Below, piece after piece: positions 24,601-36,600 of a DNA stretch of 64,000 nucleotides. The stretch is from Phaeosaccion multiseriatum (taxonomy: Eukaryota > Ochrophyta, other classes), in the NCBI GenBank assembly GCA_965112735.1, contig OZ218951.1, positions 1-64,000 on the forward strand, written 5' to 3'. Under the pieces are notes generated by a model. The model made no database searches, was not told where the DNA came from, and worked only from the letters and a program-made list of their open reading frames with translations. The position numbers were made by a program, and so were the translations under genes. Numbering within the stretch: the stretch's first letter is position 1; every line of letters begins with the position of its first letter.

Positions 24601-27600
24601 CAGCGCCGCTACCGTGGGATATGCGAAGAGCACATCAGTGGTCACTACAACCCCGAAGCGAGCCTGTAGCTGGCCGCGCAGCTCCACTGTTGACAAAGAG
24701 TCAAGACCTGCTTCCATCAAAGGCGTGTTCGCGTCCAGCTCTTCGACACCCTCCCCAAGGAGGTCCTTGGCCATATCAAGCACCGCCAATCGCACTGATT
24801 GCTGTCGGTCGCCAGGGGGCAGTCTCAAGAGCGCCTCGCGCACTTCATTGTTGAGTTTGGTGTTGCTGGACGCACCTGCTGCTGTTGAGACAAGCCCTGA
24901 CAGCAGGGGCGATCTACGGGATGCCCCCAAGCTGCCTGCAAACCTGCCCCAGTCCATGCCAGGCAGGACAGCCACATCACCCACGGATGCTGACGACATC
25001 GCAGCCGCATCTAAGGCAGCCATGCCCAGCTCAGCTGACACCGTGCCCACACCCGCGAGCTCCAACTGCTTTTGAACGATATCGAGTTCAGCGGCCATAC
25101 CCACGGCAGCCCACGGCCCCCACTGCAATGACGTCCCTGCGAGCCCGAGGTGTCGCCTGTGCCGCATCAGCCCATCCACAGCCGCATTCGCCGCAGCGTA
25201 GTTGGCCTGTCCAGCGTTCCCCAGTACTCCGGCCATGGATGTGAAGCAAAAGAAAAAGTCAAGGCCAGAAGTGCGCCCCTCCTCCTTCGCCCAAGCCAAC
25301 GAGAGCTCATGTAAGTTCACCGCCCCCTGCACCTTGGGTCGGAAGACGTTCGTCACGCTCTCCGCCGTCTGCTCTCCCATCAGCATATCATCCAGCACCC
25401 CGGCAGCATGCACCACACCGCGTACAGGGGGGAGCAAAGGCAGGACGCACCCCAGGCAAGTCCGAAGTGCCTCAGTATCAGCAACATCACAAGTAGGAGT
25501 ATGGATCAGCTCCACCTTGTTCCGAAGCTGCTGCCACTGTTCTGTCATGCTCTCGGCGACCTTCCCACTCCTCGACAGCAGCACCAAGTGACGAGCGCCC
25601 CTCGACGCGAGGTGCTGGGCCGTCACGAGGCCGAGAGCTCCCAGACCGCCGCTGATGACGTACGTGCCATCGGACACCACTGGCACACCATACGAGGGGT
25701 TGGTCAGCACCACCTTGCCGATGTGCTTCGCTTGGCTCATAAGTGCCATGGCCTTCTGAGTATCCTCCCTCATGTCAAAGGGTATGGTCCGTAAGGGCTT
25801 CACATGGCCAGACATGCAGTCATCAGCCAGATGCTGCAGCTCGTCGCTTATCCAGCCCGGCTCACCCGCGGAGAAGTCAGACTCAATCATGTTATCCAGT
25901 GCCAGCAGGTCGTACCTCACATCGGGCCGGGCGGTGCGCATCTGCTCGTGACTCCACACGCCTCGCTTGCCAAGCTCGACGAATATACCACCCTCATGTA
26001 GCATGTCCAATGAGAAGGGAATGTAATTCTCGCTCAGAGAGTTGAGCACCACATCGACCTTCATCTCACCCATGGACTGCTTGAACGCCTCTGCGTCTCT
26101 TGAAGACGCAATGTGCTCCACTCCCAAGCTCCGGAGGAAGTCATGCTTCACAGCAGCACCGGCAGTGACGTACACCTCTGCGCCGACCCGCTGAGCATAC
26201 TGTACGGCAGCAAGGCCCACACCGCCGGATGCGGCGTGAATCAGAACCTTCTCTCCAGCCTTGAGGCCCTCAAGGGCCTTCATCACGGTGAGGAACACGG
26301 TGGGAAGTGCAGCGGCCTGCTCGAAGCTCAGTACGGCCGGCATCACGGCCAGACACACATCACTCGTCGTCGTATGACTGCGCAAACACCCTCCGTCCGC
26401 AAAGCCAAACACAGCGTCGCCGACACGGAAGCGCGAGCTCCCTCCCACACTGATCACCTCGCCGGCAAACTCGAAGCAGGGATTGCCAGGGTCGCCAGGG
26501 TACATGTCCAGCACATTCAGCACGTCTCGGAAGTTCAGCCCAACGGCCCTCACCGCCACCTCTACGGAGCTACCAGCTGCTGGGTCGAGGGACTGATGCT
26601 TACCAACGCTCGTATCGTCACGCAGGGCGAAAGCGTTCGCAATGCTGCCTCTTGCCTTCAAGTCAAGCGCGAAGGGAAGCCGCAGGGGCTGATGTACAAG
26701 CTGAGGCGTCCAGCACTGCCCATCGCGTACCCGCAAATCTTCTGAGGTGGGAGTGAAGGCCAAGCCCAAGGCAAGCTCGCTGTCTGAGGGCTTCTTGTCG
26801 CTCAGGTCCACCACACCAACCTGCATGGAAGGGTGCTCCATCCTCGCAGTCCTCACCAAACCTGTCACCCAGCTGTCACGCCAGTCCTTGCCGCTTTGGA
26901 CGCCTCTCGTCAAAATCGTCAGCGGCACACTCGACGCAGTGCACAGGCTCCTGAGAAGAGCCATCAGGGCGTAGGCCGCTCGTGCTTGGTGCCCCGCTTT
27001 TAAGTCTTGATCGTCATACCCAGAGATGAGAACGTACAAGACACGAGTCCACTCGTCCTCTCCAAGAAGAAGAGTACCATCATCCCAGGAGGCGTCCATC
27101 CCCCCATACTGAGTGTGTACGTGCACGTTCTCCGGAACACAGCGCCGCACTGCAGCAATGATTGAAATCTCTTCCTCCCTCTCGTCCTGTGGAATAACCA
27201 CCAGCCACTTCTCTGGCACCGCCGCATCGGCAGGGTCAGCATCACTACCAAGGGCCTCCTCCTGTGTAGACGGTTCAGCAACCTGCCACTCCAATGCGTA
27301 CATTGCACGGCGAACGGGGCTGACGCGCACAAAGCCCCTCGCCCGCTGCACGCGAAAGCCCCGCATCTCCACTAGCACCTCTTTGCTGTCGAAGTCTGCA
27401 ATCACCACGTCGAACTTTGCGCTGTCCGCCTCTGACTGAACCTCACTCAGCTTCGTGTGCACCCACACGTTCTTTCCTGTTATGGAGGCGGAAACGACCA
27501 CCTCGTCAAAGCCAGCAGGTAGGAATGGAGAGCCCCCCCCTTCCTTGAGCAGCTTCCTTGGCAACGCTTGCATGATGGTATGGGTAGCATTGTCCAGCAC

Positions 27601-30600
27601 CGCGGGGTGCAGAGCAAAGCCCTTCATCTCCCACGGCTCGCACAGCTCCTCATCCATGGCACAAACGACCGACAGAACCTCTCCGTCCCCGCCGTACATG
27701 TGGCGGGTCCGCTGAAAGCGGGGGCCGTAATGGAAGCCGGCGTCTGCGAAAGACTTATAGAGCCCACTCGATACGTCCTGCTCGCCAACTCTAGCTCGAA
27801 TGGATTCCACGTGCAGCGAAGCAGGCGCCGTGCTACGCTCCAAGACAGACACGTGCTTCATTCTTGCCGTGGTGCCCTTGTCGCCCGTGGCACCCCCGAA
27901 AAACTGCATGCTTCCATCTGGCGCGTGAAGGGCACTCATCCCGGCACCGACCATAGTATGGCGGCTTTGGGCCTGGTCCGTGCCGGTGTGCTGAAAACCC
28001 TCAATCTCCAGTGGAACCACAAACCTGGCTCCTTGCAGGACTACCTGCTGCTCCACTCCGAGCTGGCTTCCTCCTAGAGCAGCGATGACGCCCACTTCAA
28101 TGTACGTCACCCCCGGAATGATTACCACATTGTTGACGGCATGGTCCTTGAGAAGATTCTTGAGATGAGGGGAGAAGGGGCTGGCGAGCCGCATTCCGCC
28201 TCTCTCTTGGACCACCTCACCACTTGGCATAAACGCCAGCGGAGGCTTGTACCAAGGAAATGATCGGCGAGTCGGATAAAGCTCTAGATGCTCCGGCCCC
28301 GCTACTGTGTCCAGGGCTGCTCCAAACGACTCCTCGGAGCTCTTCCCGCGCGTGAGGGAAGAGATCCACGCCAGCCCCTCACAACGCTCGCACTTGGCTC
28401 CCATGCTGCTCAGCACAGGGTTGGGGCCCACCTCAACGATGCTCAGGTCAGGCCCCCTCCCGTCTCCCATCCAGTGCTCCACCAGCGTGTGGATGCCTTC
28501 TGCGAACAGCACTGGCGACAGCATGTGTTGCACCCAATACGTCGCCTGCGTCACCTCCTCCGCTCTCACCACCTCACCCGTCACGTTGGACACCAGGGGA
28601 ATGCGTGGGGCGCTCAATGACACCTGCCTCAGAACCTCCTCCAGCGCACGTACAGCGGGCTCCATCAGAGGAGAGTGGAAGGCGTGCGACACCTCCAGGG
28701 CCTTGCAGCCCACCCCATCTGCCGTGAGCTTCTCCACGACCTTGTCCACAGCGCTGCGAGCTCCAGAGATCACGCTCGCGCTCGGTCCATTCGACGACGC
28801 CAGCACCACCTCGCCTGCCCCCCCCGCAGCGTCGATGCTTGCCAAAGTCGCCTCCTTGCCTGCCCTCACTGCGAACATCACTCCTTTGCCCTCGGGGCAG
28901 GCCTGCATGGCGGCTCCTCTCTTGGCGGACAGCATCAGCCCGTCCTCCAGCGACATGACGCCGGCCACGCACGCCGCCACTACCTCGCCCAGACTGTGGC
29001 CCATCACCATGGACGGCTCCACGCCCTCCGACTTCCACAGCTCACACAGGGCGTACTCCAGCACAAACAGGCATGGCTGGCAGTAGCGTGTCTCCTTCAG
29101 CAGCGCTTGTGCAGTCTCCTCCTCCTCCTCCTCCTCCCCGTCCTCAGCGACCACAGGGTACATGAGCTCCACTACAGACTTGTCCAGCCAAGCCCGCTCC
29201 ATGAGCAGCGTACTGCACCGCTGCACGCACTCGCGGAACACGCCCTCCTTCTCGTACAGCTCCCTGCCCATGCCCACGTACTGCGAGCCCTGTCCGGTGA
29301 ACAAGAACGCCACCGGCGATCTCTTCTTGCTTTGCTGCCCATCCAGCTGCAGCAAGGCCTCGCTCCTCTCAACCACCGTTGGTCCGAAGCTGCTGAGTAC
29401 AGCGTGTGCATTGGCACCACCAGCACCGAAGGAACTGACTGCAGCGATACGTCGCTCCCCGCTCTCGTAACTCAGAGAGACCATGGCGGAAGGTAGAGTC
29501 ACTGAAAAGCCTTCCAGTGGCAGCTCCGGATTGAGCTTGCTCATGTTGAGATTCGGCGGGGCAGCTCCATGCTGAAGCACCAACACAGCCTTGATGACGC
29601 CAGCTATTCCGGAAGCCCCCTCTAGGTGCCCGATATTGGTCTTCACCGCCCCAACCACCAGAGGCCTCGCTTCCTCCCGACCCTTGCCGTACACGGCCCT
29701 CAAAGCGCTCATCTCGATGGGGTCACCGAGAGAGGTGCCTGTGCCGTGCACCTCAACGTAGTGCATGTCTAAACCGTCAAAGGCGGCCTCCGCAAGAGCC
29801 TCATTAATCACGTCCTGCTGGGCCAGTGGGCTCGGGGCGGTGTATCGCACGCCCTTTCCGTTGTGGTTCGCGGAGGATCCATTCACAAGTGCGAGAATGA
29901 CGTCGCCATCAGTCTCTGCATCATCCAGTCGCTTCAGCACCACAGCGCCGCAGCCCTCGCCCCGAACGTAACCGTTGGCCGATACATCGAAGGTTTTACA
30001 GCGCCTTGATTACAGGAGGGCACAAGCAAAAATGAAAACAATGGTTGCGGGCCGCGGGGGCTATGAGGGTAATGTAGTTTGCTCCCAGGAAGATCCAAAA
30101 ACTACAACTTTGCGCGTCCTCATCGTGGATATGTGAGTCTCTCATCAAGACACGACACACACTTACCAGTCAGGTGAAAGAAATCCCCCAGCTGCGAGAC
30201 CTTCGAAGCCTGCGGTGCCTAGAAGCAGGTTTACGCCGCCTACCACGGCGAGGTTACTCTTACCCAGCCTCAAACTGTTACAGGCAGCGTCCAGTGCCAC
30301 CAGTGATGACGAGCAGGCAGTGTCTACACTGAAGCTAACGCCCCTCAGCCCCAGCACGTAAGACAGCCGGTTGGCAGGACTTGCGTTTGACGTGGCCATC
30401 ACGGAGTATGCGCTTCGCTCCTCATCCGCACCCACTGAGCCCCACTCGCTGCCGGACACACCCACGAACACACCGGTGTTGCTGCCATGTAGTGTATCCT
30501 TGCGGTATCCCGCCCTGTGCAGAGCCTCGTACCCCACCTCCAGCATGACGCGCTGATGAGGGTCCATAGCTCGAGCCTCCGCTGCTGAGATGCCGAAGAA

Positions 30601-33600
30601 GGCATTGTCGAACATCTCCACTCCGTCAATGAAGCCCCCGTGCCACTGCTTTTGATTTCCATCGTCTGCCCAGCGGTCGACAGGGGCCTCTCGAATACAG
30701 TCTGTACCCGCAGAGAGCATGGACCAGAAGGCCTCGGGGCTGCTTGCGCCACCAGGGAAGCGGCAGGCCATACCCACAACGGCCAAGGGGACTGCTGAGT
30801 CCACTTGATCCAGGTTAGATCTCGCACCGCCAGCTGAGCGACCTCTGGCAGCGTCTGTGACCTCTCCCAACACTTCCTCTTCGACCCACGTCGCTAACGC
30901 CGCTACCGTAGGATACGAGAAGAGCACGTCGCTGGTCACATTCACTCCAAAGCGAGCCTGCAGTCGGGTGCGCATATCTACCGTCGACAGCGAGTCAAGG
31001 CCAGCCTCCATGAGCGAAGTGGAGGCGTCCAGCTCTTCGACACCCTCCCCAATCAGGTCTTTCGCGATGTCCATCACCGCAAGGCTCACCAAGTGTTTTC
31101 TGTCTCCAGGGGACAGCTCCAACAGCTCCTCGCGCACTTGTTCATTGAGCACGGTGTTTCCCAGCCCCTCTGCTCCGGCCACGGCCCTTAATACGAGCCT
31201 TGACAGTAGAGGCGGACTGTGGGACGCCCCCACGCTGTCTGCAAACTTGGCCCAGTCCATGCCAGGCAGGACGGCAACATCTCCCAAAGACGCTGACGGC
31301 GTCGCAGCCGCATCGAAGGCCGACATACCCAGCTCAGCTGACACCGTGCCCACACCCGTAAGCTCCAACTGCTTTTGCACCACGTCAAGCTGGGCTGCCA
31401 TACCCATATCAGCCCACGGGCCCCACTGCAATGACGTCCCTGCCAGCCCGAGGCGTCGCCTGTACCGCATCAACCCGTCCACAGCGGCATTTGCCGCAGC
31501 ATAGTTGGCCTGTCCAGCGTTCCCCAGTACTCCGGCCATGGATGTGAAGCACACGAAGAAATCAAGGCTGGCAGTGCGCTCCTCCTCCTTCACCCAAGCC
31601 AAAGAAAGCTCGTGCAAGTTGACCGCCCCCTGCACCTTGGGTCCGAAGACGTTCATCGCGCTCTCCGCCGTCTGATGTGCCAGCAGCTTGTCGTCTAGCA
31701 CCCCGGCAGCATGCACCACGCCTCGCACAGGGGGAAGCAGAGGAAGCATGGACCCCAAGCATGTCCGAAGGGCCTCGGCGTCACCGACATCACAGGTCGG
31801 AGTATGGATGGTCAAACGCGATGTCTTTCGAAGTCGCTGCCACTGCTCAGTCATACTCTCAGCGACGCTTCCACTCCTTGACAGCAGTACCAAGTGACGA
31901 GCACCCCTTGACGCAAGGTGCTGAGCCGTCACGAGGCCGAGAGCTCCCAGACCGCCGCTGATGATGTACGTGCCATCCGACACAACTGGCACACCATATG
32001 AGGGGTTGGTCAGCACCACTTTGCCGATATGCTGCGCTTCCATCATAAACACCATTGCTTTGGGCGTCTCGCCTCGCATGTCGAAGGGTGTCACGGGCAA
32101 TGGCTGCGTAGCCCCAGACATGCACTTGTCAGCAAGATGCTGCAGCTCGTCGCCAATCCAGCCAGGCTCCCCCCCCGAGAAGTCAGCCTCGATCACGGTG
32201 TCCAGATCCAGCAGCTCGTACGTCACGTCGGGCCGGGTGGTGTACATCTGCTCATGACTCCACACGCCTCGCTTCCCAATCTCGATGAATCTGCCTCCCT
32301 CTGTCAGCACGTCCAGTGAGAAGGAAATGAAATCCTCACTGAGGGAGTTGAGCACCACATCCACCTTCATCTCACCCATGGACTGCTTGAACGCCTCTGT
32401 GTCTCTTGATGACGCAATGTGCTCCACTCCCAAGCTCCGGAGGAACTTGTGGTTCACAGCAGCACCGGTAGTCGCGTACACCTCTACGCCCACACGCTGA
32501 GCGTACTGAATGGCGGCAATACCCACACCACCAGCTGCAGCATGGATCAGCACCTTCTCACCCGCCTTAAGGTCATGGAAGGCCTTCAGTACCGTCAGGC
32601 ACACCGCAGGAAGTGCTGCTGCCTGCTCGAAGCTCAGCACGGATGGCATCACGGCCAGGCACGCATCACTCGTCGCCACATGACTGCGCAAACATCCAGC
32701 ATCCGCAAAGCCAAACACAGCGTCGCCGACGCTGAAACGTGAGCCTTCTCTCACACTGGTCACCTCCCCGGCGAACTCGGAGCAGGGATCTCCAGGGTCA
32801 CCAGGGTACATGTCCAGCACATTCAGCACGTCCCGGAAGTTCAGCCCAACGGCCCTCACTGCCACCTCCACATAGCTGCAAGTCGGGTCGAGAGGCTGAT
32901 GCTTGCCCACATTCACATCGTCAACAAGGGCGAAAGCGTTGGCAATGCTGCCTCTTGCCTTCAAGTTAAGCGCGAAGGGAAGCTGCAGGGCCTGGTGTGA
33001 AAGCTGAGGCGTCCAGCACTGCCCGTCGCGTACCCACACATTTTCTGTGGTAGCGGGGAAGGCCAGGCCTAAGGCAAGCTCGTTATCTTGGGCCTCCTTG
33101 TCGCTGAGGTCCACCAAGCCAATCTGCAAGGAAGGATACTCCACCCTCGCAGTCCGCACCAGCCCAGTCACCCAGCTGTCACGCCAGTCCTCGCCGCTTT
33201 GGACGCCCCTCGTCAAGACCGTCAGCGGCACATTCGACGCAGCAGTGAATAGGCCTCTGAGTAGAGCCATCAGGGCGTAGGCCGCTCGAGCTTGTAGGCC
33301 CTGTTCTGCGTCTTCGTCGCCATCTCCGGGGATCAGTACGTACAAGACTCGAGTCCACTCCTCCTCTCCAAGGAGAAGAGCATCATCATTCCATGAGCCG
33401 CTCATCCCTCCATGCCGAGTGTGAACATCCACGCCCTCCGGAACAGAGCGCCTCACTGCCGCAGTCATCGAAGTCTCGCCGTCTCTCTCCTCCTGCGCAG
33501 CGAGAACCAGCCATTTCTGTCGCGCCGCCTCCTCAGTAGTGTGAGCATCAGGGGCCTCCTCCTGCCATTCCAGCGTGTACATTGCGCGACGAAGAGGGTT

Positions 33601-36600
33601 GACAGGCGCAAAGCCTCTCGCCCTCTGCAAGCGGAATCCACGCATCTGCACCAGAACCTGCCTACTCTCGTAATGGGCAATGCTGATGTCAAACTTGATG
33701 ATGTTGCCCCCTTTCTCCACTTCCGTGAGCCTTGTGTGCACCCATACTCTCTCTTCCGTAATCGGAGCAGAGACTACCACCTCGTCGAAGCCAACGGGCA
33801 AGAACGGAGCTCCACCACTCGAGTTGAAGAGCTGACTTCGGATTGCGCGGAAAATGGAGTGCGTTGCACTGTCGAGGACCGCAGGGTGTAGAACAAAACT
33901 CATTTCCTCCCACGGCTCGCAAAGCTCCGAGTCTAGGGCGCGGACGACCGCAAGCACCTCTCCGCTCTTTTCGTACATACGCGTGTTTCGCTTGAATCGA
34001 GGGCCGAAGCAGAAGTTGGCGTTGGCCATTATCACGTACACGTCACTGGACATGTCCTCCCCTACTCTCCCTTTGATACCCTCCACATCGAGCGTTTCAC
34101 GCGGCTCGGTTCGCTCCTTGACAGACACGTGGGCCATCCTCGCGGTGGTGCCACGGTCACCGTCAGCACCGCCGGAGAATTCCATGCCTCCATCTTTCCC
34201 GTGCAGAGCACTCAGGCCGTCACATACAATAGTGCTGCGGCCGTGCGATTGATCCGTACCGGGGTGCTGAAAACCCTCAATCTCCAGTGGAACCACAAAC
34301 CTGGCTCCTTGCAGGACTACCTGCTGCTCCACCCCGAGCTGTCTTCCTCCTAGAGCAGCGACGACGCCCACTTCAATGTATGTCACCCCCGGAATGATTA
34401 CCACATTGTTGACGGCATGGTCCTTGAGAAGATTCTTGAGGTGAGGGGAGAAGGGGCTGGCGAGCCGCATTCCGCCTCTCTCTTGGACCACCTCACCACT
34501 TGGCATAAACGCCAGCGGAGGCTTGTACCAAGGAAATGATCGGCGAGTCGGATAAAGCTCTAGATGCTCCGGCCCCGCTACTGTGTCCAGGGCTGCTCCA
34601 AACGACTCCTCGGAGCTCTTCTCGCGCGTGAGGGAAGAGATCCACGCCAGCCCCTCACAACGCTCGCACTTGGCTCCCATGCTGCTCAGCACAGGGTTGG
34701 GGCCCACCTCAACGATGCTCAGGTCAGCCCCCCTCCCGTCTCCCATCCAGTGCTCCACCACCGTGTGGATGCCTTCTACGAACAGCACTGGCGACAGCAT
34801 GTGTTGCACCCAATACGTCGCCTGCGTCACCTCCTCCGCTCTCACCACCTCACCCGTCACGTTGGACACCAGGGGAATGCGTGGGGCGCTCAATGACACC
34901 TGCCTCAGAACCTCCTCCAACGCACGTACAGCGGGCTCCATGAGAGGAGAGTGGAAGGCGTGCGAAACCTCCAGGGCCTTGCAGCCCACCCCATCTGCCG
35001 TGAGCTTCTCCACCACCTTGTCCACAGCGCTGCGAGCTCCAGAGATCACGCTCGCGCTCGGTCCATTCGACGATGCCAGCACCACCTCCCCTGCCCCCCC
35101 CGCAGCGTCGATGCTTGCCAAAGTCGCCTCCTTGCCTGCCCTCACTGCGAACATCACTCCTTTGCCCTCGGGGCAGGCCTGCATGGCGGCTCCTCTCTTG
35201 GCGGACAGCATCAGCCCGTCCTCCAGCGACATGACGCCGGCCACGCACGCCGCCACTACCTCGCCCAGACTGTGGCCCATCACCATGGACGGCTCCACGC
35301 CCTCCGACTTCCACAGCTCACACAGGGCGTACTCCAGCACAAACAGGCATGGCTGGCAGTAGCGTGTCTCCTTCAGCAGCGCTTGTGCAGTCTCCTCCTC
35401 CTCCTCCGCCTCCCCGTCCTCAGCGGCGGCAGGGTACATGAGCTCCACCACAGACTTGTCCAGCCAAGCCCGCTCCATGAGCAGCGTACTGCACCGCTGC
35501 ACGCACTCGCGGAACACGCCCTCCTTCTCGTACAGCTCTCTGCCCATGCCCACGTACTGCGAGCCCTGTCCAGTGAACACAAACGTCACCGGTGAACGCT
35601 TCTTGCTTTGCTGCACATCAAGCTGCGGCAAGACCTCACCCCTCTCAACCAACGTTGGTCCGAAGCTGCTGAGCAGTGCGTGGGCGTTGGTGCCTCCAAA
35701 TCCGAAGGAGCTCACCCCGACCACCACAGATCCATCGGAGTTGGTGGGTAAAGGGGTCATGGAAGATGGGAACAGGACCTCAATTCCCTCCATGTCGAGC
35801 TCTGGGTTTGGCTCGATGAAGTGAAGATTGGGTGGAGCGGTCTTGTGCTGCGCCATCAGCACAGCTTTTATGAGTCCGGCAATCCCTGCGGCACCCTCCA
35901 AGTGCCCGATGTTTGTCTTGAGCGCCCCTACAATCAAAGGCTTCGCTTCATCGCGGTCGTGGGCGAACACTCCTCTGAGAGCGCTCATCTCGATGGGGTC
36001 GCCGAGAGACGTGCCCGTGCCGTGGGCCTCGACGAAACTGACGTCGTTTGGAGATAGTCCGGCGTCGATCAAGGCGTCTGTGATGAGCTGCTTTTGAGCA
36101 CCAGGGTTTGGAGCCGTCATCCGCGCGGTGGGCCCATTATGGTTCACAGCCGAGCCTCGCAGGACAGCCAGCACCTCATCGTCGTTGGCAAGGGCGTCGT
36201 CTAGGCGCTTCACCACGATTGCTCCGCACCCCTCGCCTCTGACGTAGCCGTTGGCGGCCTTGTCAAATGTTTTACAGTGCCTTGAGAGTGAGGAAGGAAG
36301 GGGGAAACAGGGAAGATTTAGCTAAGAAGGCGGGAGGCGAAGGGGCGATTTAAGGTTCTCACTCTACCTCCCTCAACGAAACAGTGGTGTGCGTGACCAG
36401 GTGCCTACCGACTAGAATACTAGCTTCCACCTGTCGGGGTATCATACTCATTCACTTCCTCCCTCCCTCCATCCCTCCCTCCCTCCCTCCCTCCCTCCCT
36501 TCCCCCCTCACCCTCTCCCTCCCCTCCTTCCTTCCTCCCTACTCCCCCTCCAACGCACACTCACGCACTCACCAGTCTGGCGAGAGAAACCCTCCTGAGG

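Noticed and set aside
23721-30166. Splitting the PKS into four or five genes at the 150-300 bp gaps
   Set aside because: Each gap has GT...AG ends, falls inside a KS, and joins FLSPDW to CK(T)FD in phase; separate genes would leave half-KS fragments at both ends.
17398-36097. Plus-strand and alternative-frame ORFs across the PKS (100-310 codons)
   Set aside because: They are shadows of the GC-rich minus-strand coding sequence, recur identically in each duplicated AT, and have no recognisable domains.
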